From Paraburkholderia lacunae (lineage in GTDB: Bacteria > Pseudomonadota > Gammaproteobacteria > Burkholderiales > Burkholderiaceae), in assembly GCF_003353175.1 (NCBI RefSeq), contig NZ_QHKS01000006.1:248001-312000 (forward strand): a stretch of DNA of 64,000 nucleotides, read 5' to 3'. Below the pieces are notes generated by a model. That model searched no databases, was not told the origin of the DNA, and saw only the letters and a list, made by a program, of their open reading frames with translations. A program made the translations under genes and the position numbers. Positions 53,883 to 62,607 of the stretch are shown here, piece after piece; the stretch's first letter is position 1, and every line of letters begins with the position of its first letter.

Positions 53883-54221
53883 AACTCGAAAACCCGCATA
53901 CACAACACCTGAGCTGACGCCCACAACCGCGCGGCGCAACAATCTCCGTTCCATGGCGCACCGGCCCCCGCCGGTGCCTCGCCAGAACTGATCGACGCGT
54001 ATCGACGACCCCGCCATCGCCGACACGCTGATGCTGAACTTCGAGCAGAACGCCGTGGTGCCATGCGACGTGCAGGGTTTTTCTACCTTGCGTTGGCACC
54101 CATATCTGCCATCCTGAATCGCACAAGGGACGCACTTTTGGCGCGAGCGGCGCTCAAGCTAAGCAAGTCGCGCTTTCGGGACCTGAGTGTGCCGAAGTTG
54201 AACTGTCGACAAGGAGGTCGT
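53883..54221. other. 339-bp intergenic region with coding-like debris
   Basis: A frame from about 53992 to the TGA at 54115-54117 (IADTLMLNFEQNAVVPCDVQ, FSTLRWHP) has codon quality like a real gene tail but no start and no recognised family. It may be the end of a lost gene. An AAGGAGG ribosome site for the next gene lies at 54210-54217. Confidence 0.35.
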
Positions 54222-54734
54222 ATGGAACTGCACATTCAATCACACCATTGGGAACGGCGCATGCCCGACTGGCTCGCCGCTGCCGTGGCCGGTTTTGCGG
54301 GTGCTGCCCTGGTGATCGTGCTGGAATTCCTCTGGTCGATCATGGTGCTCAATGAAAGCCCGTGGCGACCGACCCACAAGATCGCGGCGATGGTGATGGG
54401 CCCGAGTGCGCTCGAACAGATGTCGTACTTCAGCTTTGGCATCGTGGCGACGGCGCTGGTACTGCACTACGTACTCGGCGCCATCATGGGGATGATTCTC
54501 GGAGCGGTCATTGCGCCTTTCCGCTTCGATTCGAGTGTGGGCATGGAGGCTGTCATTGGGGTGGCCTTCGGGATCGTCGCGTATGTGTGGAACTTCTATG
54601 TCATGACGGCCGTGTTCCCATGGTTCGTCTCGGAGCGGGGTTCCGGACCCTTGTTGGCAAACCTGCTGTTCGGTGTGGTCACCGCCATCGTCTACGGCTT
54701 GCTGCAACGGCGCAGGCAGGACGCGATCGCCTGA
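54222..54734 (+). CDS. Small integral membrane protein of unknown function
   Basis: This 170-residue protein starts at ATG 54222 behind an ideal AAGGAGG site. It has four hydrophobic helices (about 18-36, 63-88, 92-110, 134-153) with SPWRPTHKIAAMVMGPSAL between the first two. The Met- and Gly-rich helix LGAIMGMILGAVIAPF has small-residue packing. No catalytic motif was recognised. The genes on both sides are co-oriented (DUF1269 upstream, cox operon downstream), but large gaps and hairpins argue for separate transcription. Respiratory or stress-related function is possible. Confidence 0.65.
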   Translation: MELHIQSHHWERRMPDWLAAAVAGFAGAALVIVLEFLWSIMVLNESPWRPTHKIAAMVMGPSALEQMSYFSFGIVATALVLHYVLGAIMGMILGAVIAPFRFDSSVGMEAVIGVAFGIVAYVWNFYVMTAVFPWFVSERGSGPLLANLLFGVVTAIVYGLLQRRRQDAIA

Positions 54735-54762
54735 CGCGCCGTTTTTCCCCGCGTCGCCGATC

Positions 54763-54812
54763 GGGTCTGTTCACGTGTGCGACATACGCACGTCGCACAC
54801 GTGAACAGACCC
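54763..54812. repeat. Perfect 21-bp inverted repeat, 8-nt loop
   Basis: Arms begin GGGTCTGTTCACGTG at 54763-54783 and mirror exactly at 54792-54812, starting 28 bp after the membrane-protein stop. The absence of a T-run and the GGG...CCC ends suggest either a very strong rho-type hairpin or paired ends of a deleted insertion element. Confidence 0.85.
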
Positions 54813-54982
54813 TAAACACCCGGCGCCCTCGGGAGACGACCGCCTCGGCAACCCATGCTGGAGGCAGCCGTTTTGCATTGCATCGCAGCAAGTGACGCCT
54901 TCATTCGCGCGATCCGTATATGGGGCGCGCTTCCCCTTGCGCTGCCTTGCACGATGCAGAGGAGAGGACTACCTTTATTTTA

Positions 54983-55089
54983 GAGCCGCTTACTACGCTC
55001 AGCGAAGCGGTCCTGGCAGACGTGCCGGCACGGACAGTACGAAGTACGGCAAGGCGGCACGTCTGCCAGGCGCTTTTTTGCTAGCGGCT
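54983..55089 (+). terminator. Large hairpin with 16-bp perfect stem and T-run, ahead of cox operon
   Basis: CCTGGCAGACGTGCCG (55011-55026) pairs with 55054-55069 across a 27-nt loop, then CGCTTTTTTGC follows. An outer pair AGCCGCT/AGCGGCT (54983-54989 and 55083-55089) could extend it. The 6-T run makes it a terminator; its position 30-50 bp before the first oxidase gene would allow attenuation of that operon if transcription starts upstream. Confidence 0.7.
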
Positions 55090-55118
55090 CCAGCGAGTGA
55101 AACGCAGCGAGGCGGCCT

Positions 55119-56267
55119 ATGGCGCTTGCGATTGCCCTGAGCCTGATCGTCGTATTGGCGGTAGGGTTTCACTTTGCCAGTCCCTGGTGGATCACGCCGA
55201 TCGCCTCGAACTGGGTGCGCATGGACGACATGCTGACGATCACGATCGTCATTACCGGCGCGCTCTTCATCGCAATCAACCTGTTCATCGCGGTCGCACT
55301 GATGCGCTACCGCCACCGCGGGGGGCATCGCGCTGCGTACGAGCCGCACAACAAGCGGCTGGAATGGTGGCTGATCGGCCTCACCACGGTCGGCGTGGCA
55401 GCGTTGCTGGCACCGGGGCTCTTCGTCTACGCGGACTACGTACGGCCGCCGTCCAACGTGCTGCAGATGGAAGTGCTCGGCCAGCAATGGCAATGGCGCT
55501 TCCGCTTTGCCGGCCCCGGTGGCAAGCTGGGCACGACGGACGTGCGCTACATCAGCAACGACAACCCCTTCGGCATGAACCCCGGCGACCCCAACGGCCG
55601 TGACAATTACCTGATCGAAACGCCCGAGGTGCACCTGCCGCTCAACCGGCCGATCCAGGTCCTGACACGGTCGCGCGACGTGCTGCACGACTTCTACGTA
55701 CCGCCGTTCCGCGCGCGCATGAACATGGTGCCCGGCATGGTGACCACCTTCTGGTTCACGCCGACCAAGGCGGGGCGTTACGACATCCTGTGCGCGCAGC
55801 TTTGCGGTATTGGGCACTCCAACATGCGCGGCGTGGTGGTGGTGGAGGACGAAGCATCGTTCTCGCGCTGGCTGGCGCAGCAGAGCACGTTCGCGCAGCG
55901 GCAGCAGGCCAACGTGCAGGCCGCACCCGCCTCTGCAGGCGGCAGCGCCCAGGCGCTTGCTGACCAGGGCAAGACGCTCGCGGAGGTCAAGGGCTGCGTC
56001 GCCTGCCATACCGTGGACGGCAGTCCGCGCGTGGGCCCCACCTGGAAGGGCCTGTACGGCAAGACCGAAACGATGGCCGACGGCGGCACCGCGAAGGTGG
56101 ACGAAGCTTATCTGCGCGCCTTCATCCGCGACCCGAAGGCCCGCGTCGTGAAGGGCTTCGCACCCATCATGCCGACCTTCGACCTGAGCGAGCAGGAGCT
56201 GACCGCGCTGGTGACCTACATCGAATCGCAAGGCGGCCCGGCCGCCAGCAGCACAGCCAAACCCTAG
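55119..56267 (+). CDS. Cytochrome c oxidase subunit II with fused cytochrome c
   Basis: This 382-residue electron-entry subunit of an aa3-type oxidase has helices near residues 1-20, 36-56 and 86-108, then a CuA cupredoxin domain with HDFYVPPFRARMN and the full CuA ligand set CAQLCGIGHSNM. A C-terminal cytochrome c domain carries CVACH and a probable Met ligand in PIMPTF. Fusion of cytochrome c makes the enzyme a caa3-like oxidase. First gene of a five-gene operon in the order II-I-III-like-III-IV, like coxMNOP of Bradyrhizobium. Confidence 0.93.
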   Translation: MALAIALSLIVVLAVGFHFASPWWITPIASNWVRMDDMLTITIVITGALFIAINLFIAVALMRYRHRGGHRAAYEPHNKRLEWWLIGLTTVGVAALLAPGLFVYADYVRPPSNVLQMEVLGQQWQWRFRFAGPGGKLGTTDVRYISNDNPFGMNPGDPNGRDNYLIETPEVHLPLNRPIQVLTRSRDVLHDFYVPPFRARMNMVPGMVTTFWFTPTKAGRYDILCAQLCGIGHSNMRGVVVVEDEASFSRWLAQQSTFAQRQQANVQAAPASAGGSAQALADQGKTLAEVKGCVACHTVDGSPRVGPTWKGLYGKTETMADGGTAKVDEAYLRAFIRDPKARVVKGFAPIMPTFDLSEQELTALVTYIESQGGPAASSTAKP

Positions 56268-56280
56268 CGGAGCAGACGCA

Positions 56281-58035
56281 ATGTCCTACGCGCACACCGA
56301 CCACGTCCCGCAAAGCTTCTGGACCCGCTATGTCTGGAGCCAGGACCACAAGGTCATCGCCGTGCAGTATTCGCTGACGGCCATCGCCATCGGACTGGTC
56401 GGCCTTGTGTTGTCGAACCTGATGCGCTTGCAGCTCGGCTTTCCCGGCAAGTTCAGTTTCATCGACGCCAACCACTACTACCAGTTCGTCACCATGCACG
56501 GGATGATCATGGTGATCTACCTGCTGACGGCGCTGTTTCTGGGCGGCTTCGGCAACTACCTGATCCCGCTGATGCTGGGCGCGCGCGACATGGTGTTCCC
56601 GTTTCTCAACATGCTGAGCTACTGGGTCTACCTGCTGGCCGTACTGGTGCTGGTGTCGAGCTTCTTCGTGCCAGGCGGGCCGACCGGCGCGGGCTGGACG
56701 CTGTATCCACCCCAGGCCATTCTGCCGGGTACGCCGGGCGTGGAATGGGGCATCGTGTTGATGCTGGTGTCGCTGGCGATTTTCATCGTTGCGGCAACGA
56801 TGGGCGGCTTGAACTACGTCACCACCACGCTGCAGGCGCGTACGCGCGGCATGACCCTCATGCGCATGCCGCTCACGGTGTGGGGCATCTTCATGGCGAC
56901 CATCCTGGCGCTGCTGGCGTTTCCGGCGCTGTTCGTGTCGGCGGTGATGATGCTGCTCGACAGGACACTCGGCACCAGCTTCTTCATGCCGGCCGTGGTG
57001 TCGATGGGGCAGACGCTCAAGCATGCCGGCGGCAGTCCGCTGCTGTTCCAGCACCTGTTCTGGTTCTTCGGGCATCCGGAGGTCTATATCGTCGCGCTGC
57101 CGGCCTTTGGCATCGTGTCGGACCTCATCAGCACGCACGCGCGCAAGAACATCTTCGGCTACAAGATGATGGTGTGGGCCATCATCATCATCGGTGTGCT
57201 GAGCTTCGTGGTCTGGGCGCACCACATGTTCATCGCCGGCATGAATCCGTACTTCGGCTTCTTCTTTGCCACCACCACGCTCATCATCGCCGTCCCGACC
57301 GCCCTCAAGGTCTACAACTGGGTGCTAACGCTGTGGCGCGGCGATATCCACCTGACCGTGCCGATGCTGTTTGCCATCGGCTTCATCAGCACCTTCGTCC
57401 TGGGTGGGCTGACCGGGCTCTACCTCGGCAACGTGAGCGTGGACATTCCGCTGTCGAACACGTACTTCGTGGTGGCGCACTTCCATATGGTGATGGGCGT
57501 GTCGCCGATCCTGGTGGTGTTTGGCGGCATCTACCACTGGTATCCGAAGGTGACGGGCCGCATGCTCAACGACACGATCGGGCGCGTGCACTTCTGGGTC
57601 ACCTTCCTCGGCACCTATGCGATCTACTTCCCGATGCACTATCTCGGCATCCTGGGCATGCCGCGGCGGTATTACGCGTATGAGGGCTACAGCTTCATTC
57701 CACATTCGGCGCAGACGCTCAACACGTTCATCACCGTCATTGCGCTGATCGTTGCGGCGGCGCAGTTGCTGTTCCTGTACAACCTGGCGTGGAGCCTCGT
57801 GCGCGGCAAGCGTGCCGACAGCAACCCGTGGCGGGCCACCACGCTGGAATGGCAGACGCCGCAAACGCCGCCCGTGCATGGCAACTGGGGCGCCGCGCCG
57901 CCCGTCGTCTACCGCTGGGCGTACGAATACAGCCCGCCGGGACACGAGGAAGACTTCGTCCCGCAAAACCAGCCGCCTGCGACGGCGTCTGAACCGGTCC
58001 ACCCGACGCTTCAACCCGGCGAGGCACGCGAATGA
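56281..58035 (+). CDS. Cytochrome c oxidase subunit I
   Basis: This is the 584-residue catalytic subunit of a heme-copper oxidase, holding heme a, heme a3 and CuB. It reads as 12 helices with a low-spin heme ligand in MHGMIMV, CuB His and cross-linked Tyr in FGHPEVYIVALP (with the D-channel Glu), the K-channel Lys in FGYKMMVW, His pair HHMF and the distal FVVAHFHMVMG. These features are of the A1 type. A polar tail of about 60 residues follows the last helix. It starts 13 bp after subunit II and overlaps the next gene by 4 bp. Confidence 0.95.
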   Translation: MSYAHTDHVPQSFWTRYVWSQDHKVIAVQYSLTAIAIGLVGLVLSNLMRLQLGFPGKFSFIDANHYYQFVTMHGMIMVIYLLTALFLGGFGNYLIPLMLGARDMVFPFLNMLSYWVYLLAVLVLVSSFFVPGGPTGAGWTLYPPQAILPGTPGVEWGIVLMLVSLAIFIVAATMGGLNYVTTTLQARTRGMTLMRMPLTVWGIFMATILALLAFPALFVSAVMMLLDRTLGTSFFMPAVVSMGQTLKHAGGSPLLFQHLFWFFGHPEVYIVALPAFGIVSDLISTHARKNIFGYKMMVWAIIIIGVLSFVVWAHHMFIAGMNPYFGFFFATTTLIIAVPTALKVYNWVLTLWRGDIHLTVPMLFAIGFISTFVLGGLTGLYLGNVSVDIPLSNTYFVVAHFHMVMGVSPILVVFGGIYHWYPKVTGRMLNDTIGRVHFWVTFLGTYAIYFPMHYLGILGMPRRYYAYEGYSFIPHSAQTLNTFITVIALIVAAAQLLFLYNLAWSLVRGKRADSNPWRATTLEWQTPQTPPVHGNWGAAPPVVYRWAYEYSPPGHEEDFVPQNQPPATASEPVHPTLQPGEARE

Positions 58036-58643
58036 CCACACTGCCCCGCCCCTTCGTTCCTGGCGCGCCACCGGTCTTGCCGAATGCGAGCCGCGTCGGC
58101 CTGATCGTTTTCATGGCGGTGGCAACGACATTGTTTTCACTGCTGCTGCTCGCCTATGTCATGCGCATGCGCGAGCCCGACTGGCAGCCGATCCCGCATC
58201 CGGCGCAGCTGTGGTGGAACACCGGTGCGCTGGTGCTGGCAAGCATTGCCATGCAGCGTGCCCGGCAGATGACCTTACACCGCGCGGCGTGGCTGGTGTC
58301 CGGCGGTGTGCTGGCGGCCGTGTTCGTGATCGGACAACTGGCCGCCTGGCGCATGCTGTCGGCGGCCGGGCAGACCGTCACCGTCAATCCTTCCAATAGC
58401 TTCCTCTATCTGCTCACCGGCCTGCACGGGTTGCATGTGCTGGGCGGGCTGGTGGCCTGGGCCGTGACGATCGCGTATCTCCAGCGCTCGGACCCCTTCC
58501 GAACCCAGCGCGCCATCGTGCTGTGCGCCATCTACTGGCATTTCCTGCTGGCTGTCTGGCTCGTGCTGCTGGCGGCAATGTGGTGGATCACCCCTGAGTT
58601 CGTCGCCGCCATCTGCGGGCCGCTGTATGGAGCCGCGCCATGA
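58032..58643 (+). CDS. Cytochrome c oxidase subunit III-like protein (203 aa)
   Basis: This 203-residue polytopic protein has five hydrophobic helices and the subunit III pattern FLYLLTGLHGLHVLGGLVAW (helix with paired His) and IYWHFLLAVWLVLLAAMWW at the end. It overlaps subunit I by 4 bp and the next gene by 4 bp. Two subunit III homologues in one operon are known from coxOP of Bradyrhizobium and other beta-proteobacterial alternative oxidases. Each may supply part of the usual seven-helix subunit III or both may be required. Confidence 0.88.
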   Translation: MTTLPRPFVPGAPPVLPNASRVGLIVFMAVATTLFSLLLLAYVMRMREPDWQPIPHPAQLWWNTGALVLASIAMQRARQMTLHRAAWLVSGGVLAAVFVIGQLAAWRMLSAAGQTVTVNPSNSFLYLLTGLHGLHVLGGLVAWAVTIAYLQRSDPFRTQRAIVLCAIYWHFLLAVWLVLLAAMWWITPEFVAAICGPLYGAAP

Positions 58644-59347
58644 CCACGCCCACGCTCCCCACCGAATCCGCTGCCACCGCGCCGACCGACGCCGGGCCTG
58701 ACGGCTGGCGCGGCATCGTCACGGACTGGTCGGCCGACCGCGAAGCCTTCAAGGTGCCGTGGGGCAAGGCGATGATGTGGATCTTCCTGCTGTCGGACAC
58801 CTTCATCTTCAGCAGTTTCCTGATCGGCTACATGACGGTGCGCATGTCGACCACGGTGCCTTGGCCTGACCCTTCCAAGGTGTTCGCGCTCACTGTGGGC
58901 GGCGTGGATGTGCCCTTGCTGCTGATCGCCATCATGACGTTCATCCTGATCACCAGCAGCGGCACCATGGCGATGGCTGTCAATTTTGGCTACCGGCGCA
59001 ACGCAAAGCGCGCCGCCACATTGTTGCTGGCGACCGCGCTGCTGGGCGTGAGCTTCGTGTCGATGCAGGCCTTCGAATGGAGCAAGCTGATCTTCCATGA
59101 AGGTATCCGCCCCTGGGGCAACGCGATGGGCGCGGCGCAGTTTGGCGCCTGCTTCTTCATGATCACCGGGTTCCACGGCTTTCACGTGAGCTGCGGTGTG
59201 ATCTACCTGCTGCTGATCGCACGCAAGATCCTGCAGCCGGGGTTCACCGAGCACGGCAACTTCCAGATCGTCGAGATTGCCGGCTTGTACTGGCACTTCG
59301 TCGACCTGGTGTGGGTGTTCATCTTTGCGCTGTTCTATTTGTGGTGA
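58640..59347 (+). CDS. Cytochrome c oxidase subunit III
   Basis: This 235-residue subunit has about six helices. Subunit III signatures are AMMWIFLLSDTFIFSSFLIGY near the start (polar D/S pair in the second helix), the phospholipid-binding TGFHGFHVSCGVIYLL and the C-terminal GLYWHFVDLVWVFIFALFYLW. It overlaps the preceding gene by 4 bp and supports proton delivery and stability of subunit I. A short N-terminal tail (Thr/Pro-rich) precedes the membrane domain. Confidence 0.93.
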   Translation: MTTPTLPTESAATAPTDAGPDGWRGIVTDWSADREAFKVPWGKAMMWIFLLSDTFIFSSFLIGYMTVRMSTTVPWPDPSKVFALTVGGVDVPLLLIAIMTFILITSSGTMAMAVNFGYRRNAKRAATLLLATALLGVSFVSMQAFEWSKLIFHEGIRPWGNAMGAAQFGACFFMITGFHGFHVSCGVIYLLLIARKILQPGFTEHGNFQIVEIAGLYWHFVDLVWVFIFALFYLW

Positions 59348-59355
59348 GGCAGACC

Positions 59356-59697
59356 ATGGACCACACCGATCTCGCCCATCGACCCGACGCCGCGCGCGGG
59401 CAGCAGCATCCGATCGGCCTCTACCTGAAGATCTGGGGGCTGCTGTTCGTACTGAGCACGATGTCGTACATGGTGGATTACTTCCACGTGCAGGGCCTGC
59501 TGCGCTGGACGCTGATCGTCGTCCTCATGATCGCCAAGGCCGGGCTGATCGTGTCGATTTTCATGCACATGATGTGGGAGCGGTTGGCGCTGGTGTACGC
59601 CATCCTGATACCGCCCCTGTGTCTGCTGGTGCTGCTGGTCCTGATGGCTGCCGAAGCGCATCACACCTTCGGCATGCGGGAACTCTTCTTCCACTGA
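59356..59697 (+). CDS. Cytochrome c oxidase subunit IV-type protein (CtaD-associated, CoxD/COX4-pro)
   Basis: This 113-residue protein starts at ATG 59356; an upstream in-frame Met would lie inside the previous gene. Three hydrophobic helices (LKIWGLLFVLSTMSYMVDYF, then GLIVSIFMHMMWE and LIPPLCLLVLLVLMAAEA) match the small prokaryotic COX4 family that stabilises the oxidase complex. It closes the operon; the gene debris that follows begins immediately after. Confidence 0.88.
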   Translation: MDHTDLAHRPDAARGQQHPIGLYLKIWGLLFVLSTMSYMVDYFHVQGLLRWTLIVVLMIAKAGLIVSIFMHMMWERLALVYAILIPPLCLLVLLVLMAAEAHHTFGMRELFFH

Positions 59698-59716
59698 TCC
59701 CTTCGCCGACCGTTCC

Positions 59717-59926
59717 TCAGGTGACGGGCGTTGCGTCCCGCGCCTGGGTGAAATCACTCAGCAGGTCGGCTTCGTCTTCAATGCCGACCGAGACGCGCAC
59801 CAGCGAATCGGCAATGCCCATCGACGCGCGCCGCTCGGGGCCCGTTTCCCAGTAGATGGTCGGCGCAACCGGAATCACCAGCGTGCGCGTGTCGCCCAGG
59901 TGCGTCGCGCGAACGGCTTCGTTCGT
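59717..59926 (-). pseudogene. O-acetylhomoserine sulfhydrylase-type C-terminal remnant
   Basis: On the minus strand, the frame ending at the TGA complementing 59717-59719 reads TNEAVRATHLGDTRTLVIPV, then WETGPERRASMGIADSL and VRVSVGIEDEADLLSDF. This is the C-terminus of PLP-dependent Cys/Met metabolism enzymes (MetZ/MetY type). The catalytic N-terminal domain with the PLP lysine is absent and the frame is interrupted upstream, so it is a stub. Confidence 0.8.
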
Positions 59927-60068
59927 CGGCGCCGGTGGACCGCCGCGCGAAACGGAGCTCTCCCAAAGGTACGCGAGAACGATCTACACATGCCTGTGTG
60001 GGCGTGGCATGCGCCGATAATTTCGTCTATGACACTTCGATGATGACCTTCAATTGTTGTTGGCCGGG

Positions 60069-60344
60069 CTAAGCAGCCGTCTGTGGCGACTCCAGGTCGC
60101 CCGCAAGCGCAACGACGAACACAGGCATTGGCACCATCTCACGCGCGATACGCCCGGGCAGGCCTACGCCGTCCCATGTTTCGAAAATGTGACGCAGTGC
60201 GGCGTCGGTAACGCTCGAAAGACCTAGCATGCGTGCGACCTCGCCTGACACCTCGCAGTGGATTTGTGCAAGGGGCAGCATCACAGCGCCGGCACCGCCG
60301 GATGCTTCGAGCGGCCCGGCCCAGCCTGGCCGGCCTTCGAGCAT
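60069..60344 (-). pseudogene. HD-domain (HD-GYP-like) fragment
   Basis: A 91-residue frame reads AQIHCEVSGEVARMLGLSSVTDAALRHI, then FETWDGVGLPGRIAREMVPM. The His-Cys-Glu and the ...FETWDGxGxP segment match the second half of HD-GYP phosphohydrolase domains. The metal-binding HD motif and the rest of any protein are missing. It lies between the sulfhydrylase stub and the SDR gene, as part of the same debris zone. Confidence 0.5.
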
Positions 60345-60383
60345 CGGATGCGGTCCTCGACCGCTGCCCAGCTCCAGCGGTTT

Positions 60384-61217
60384 TTATCCATCCGTCGAGA
60401 CGGTAACGGTCTCCCACGCATCGATCTCATTCTCCAATGCCGACAATTTGCCTCGCACGAGGCCGAGTGCATCGCTGCCGAGCAAAAGATGCGCGGGCGG
60501 GCGATCCGCAGCAATGGCGGCGAGCATCGCGCGCGCTGCTTTCCTGGGATCTCCCAATTGCTTGCCGCTTTTTTCCTCACGGGCTTTGCGGATGGGGTCG
60601 AAGATATCGTCGTAATCCGCAATCGAGCGGGGCGTCCGCGTCATCGAGCGGCCTGCCCAATCCGTGCGGAACGAGCCCGGTGCCACGGCTGTCACGGCAA
60701 TGCCGAAAGACTTGACCTCTTTGCCGAGCGCCTCGGAGATGCCCTCCAGCGCGAATTTGCTCCCGCAGTAATAAGCGATTCCCGGCATCGTGATGTAGCC
60801 GCCCATCGACGTGATATTCAGAATGTGGCCGCGGCGGCGCTCGCGCATGAAGGGCAGGACGGCCTTCATCATGGCGACCGCACCAAATACATTCACATCG
60901 AACTGTTGGCGCATTTCCGACAACGGCGATTCTTCCATGATGCCCTCGTGGCCGTAGCCGGCATTGTTGACCAGCACATCGATTGGTCCGACGCCAGCCT
61001 CGATTTCCGCCACGACGCCATCGATGGCGTCGAAGTCGGTTACGTCGAGCACACGCCCCCAAGCGGCATTCGCGGACACAGACTCAAAATCACGCTTTGC
61101 CTGGGCACTTCTCACCGTACCGACGACCTTGTGACCCACCGCCAGCGCTTCTTGTGCGAGCGCGCGGCCAAAGCCGCTGCTGACCCCAGTGATAAGCAGA
61201 GTTTTACTGGATGCCAT
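60384..61217 (-). CDS. SDR-family NAD(P)-dependent oxidoreductase
   Basis: This 277-residue short-chain dehydrogenase has the Rossmann motif TGVSSGFG (10-17), VLDVTD, the NNAG core, the catalytic Ser in NITSMGG and the YxxxK pair in AYYCGSKFALEG. The length and the PGSFRTDW region fit classical SDRs. It is divergent from an AraC-type regulator with about 95 bp between them, a configuration common for inducible alcohol/ketone metabolism. Substrate unknown; NADP(H) or NAD(H) preference is not clear from the motif. Confidence 0.92.
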   Translation of the reverse strand: MASSKTLLITGVSSGFGRALAQEALAVGHKVVGTVRSAQAKRDFESVSANAAWGRVLDVTDFDAIDGVVAEIEAGVGPIDVLVNNAGYGHEGIMEESPLSEMRQQFDVNVFGAVAMMKAVLPFMRERRRGHILNITSMGGYITMPGIAYYCGSKFALEGISEALGKEVKSFGIAVTAVAPGSFRTDWAGRSMTRTPRSIADYDDIFDPIRKAREEKSGKQLGDPRKAARAMLAAIAADRPPAHLLLGSDALGLVRGKLSALENEIDAWETVTVSTDG

Positions 61218-61311
61218 TGAAGCTTCTCCTGAATGTCGATTGGAGAGTGCATACTAGTCTGACGAACGAGGCAAAGTAAGTCGATTTTCGCTAATTTTCT
61301 TGCATAAAACT

Positions 61312-62283
61312 ATGAGCACGATACGTGCTTCGACCCGGCATCCGGATCTATCCTCCCGAAGCCAGAAACGCATGGTTGCCCTGCTGCGCGCGTTGGCTCC
61401 CGAGGAGGGCTACAACCTGACGGCACTGCCGAGCGTCCGCATCCTGCGGTCGAACCGCGCACTGTCGCGCACGCCGGTTCTGTACGACCCCGGCATCGTG
61501 ATCGTTTGCCAGGGCCGCAAGCGAGGTTACTTCGGCGAACAGCTCTATCTGTACGACGAGCACCACTACCTGGCCGTGTCCGTGCCTGTGCCGTTCAGCA
61601 TGGAGACCGACGCGACCGAGGAGCGTCCACTGCTAGCGCTGTACCTGCACCTCGATTTCACATTGGCCGCCGAACTGGCGGCACAAATTGACCGCGAAGG
61701 CGTAACAACGCGCGCACCACCGCCTCAGAGCATGATGTCGACGCCGATGGATGACGCGATGCAGACGTCCGTGTTGCGCTTTCTCGAGGCGATGCACCGG
61801 CCGCTCGAAGCCGCTGTGCTGGGCCCGGGCCTGCTGCGCGAACTGTATTTCCGCGTGCTCACCGGGGCCCAGGGAGGCTCGATGCGAGAGGCTTTGGCGA
61901 TGCGAGGACAGTTCGGCAGGATAGGCAAATCACTACGCCTTATCCATGCCGGCTACGCGCAATCGCTTGACGTGACGCAGCTTGCCGCGGAAGCGGGTAT
62001 GAGCGTCCCGAGCTTCCACAGCCACTTCAAGGCGATCACGCAGGTGTCGCCCATGCAGTACGTGAAGTCGACGCGTCTGCATCAGGCTCGCCTGTTGATG
62101 GTGCGCCAGGACCTGACCGCGGAGGCGGCGAGCCACGCCGTGGGTTACACGAGCTCGTCCCAGTTCAGCAGGGAGTTCAAGCGTCTCTTCGGCTTGACGC
62201 CGGCGGCGGAGACGAAGCGTATGCGCGAGAGCTTCGCCATTCCGGCAGCGTTTGCTGATGCGACGTACGTCTCGTCGCACTGA
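61312..62283 (+). CDS. AraC-family transcriptional regulator
   Basis: This 323-residue regulator begins at ATG 61312; a TTG four codons upstream is also open. The N-terminal domain resembles the AraC_N ligand-binding module (LPSVRILRSNRALSRTPVLYDPGIVIVCQGRKR, and HYLAVSVPVPF). Two HTH motifs follow at the C-terminus (SLDVTQLAAEAGMSVPSFHSHFK and AASHAVGYTSSSQFSREFKRLFG). It is divergent from the SDR gene and probably activates it on ligand binding. Related regulators in this family often control short dehydrogenases. Confidence 0.92.
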   Translation: MSTIRASTRHPDLSSRSQKRMVALLRALAPEEGYNLTALPSVRILRSNRALSRTPVLYDPGIVIVCQGRKRGYFGEQLYLYDEHHYLAVSVPVPFSMETDATEERPLLALYLHLDFTLAAELAAQIDREGVTTRAPPPQSMMSTPMDDAMQTSVLRFLEAMHRPLEAAVLGPGLLRELYFRVLTGAQGGSMREALAMRGQFGRIGKSLRLIHAGYAQSLDVTQLAAEAGMSVPSFHSHFKAITQVSPMQYVKSTRLHQARLLMVRQDLTAEAASHAVGYTSSSQFSREFKRLFGLTPAAETKRMRESFAIPAAFADATYVSSH

Positions 62284-62607
62284 GTTTGGCACGTTTCGAT
62301 TTGGCGATAGCGTTACGGCGTCGCAAAGGTGCGACAAACGAGCGCTCGCGTTGATCCGTTAGCCGACTGCGACGAACGTCCGCTAAACGGCGAGGAACAG
62401 GCGCCCACGTTATCGTCACGCTGGACTGTTTCTGGCCGAACTTCGCCCGATGCGGTCGGCACAACTCGAACGGCGACGGTGCAGCCGTGCAGTCAATCGC
62501 GAGGAAGACTGGCTGCGCGCATCACATTGCATCACTCGGTCGGCTCTGAAACGATCCCGAATCCCGTGCAGGCGATCATTGGGGTAGCGGAAGAGTCCTT
62601 CGCCGTT
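62284..62607. other. 324-bp intergenic region
   Basis: No gene was recognised. The stretch reads as mixed-frame GC-rich sequence with no repeat or hairpin that I could define; it separates the AraC gene from the convergent LysR gene. Confidence 0.45.

Larger units (their letters stand above)
54735..55118. other. 384-bp structured intergenic region before cox operon
   Basis: No gene was seen. Two long hairpins lie here (54763-54812 and 54983-55089), plus the promoter and weak ribosome site of the oxidase operon. Confidence 0.55.

Noticed and set aside
53992..54117. Tail of a recognisable gene (LMLNFEQNAVVPCDVQ)
   Set aside because: Codon quality is good but no family could be named and there is no start; kept only as debris in the intergenic entry.
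54063..54221. N-terminal extension of the membrane protein at 54222
   Set aside because: The ideal AAGGAGG site at 54210-54217 fixes the start at 54222.
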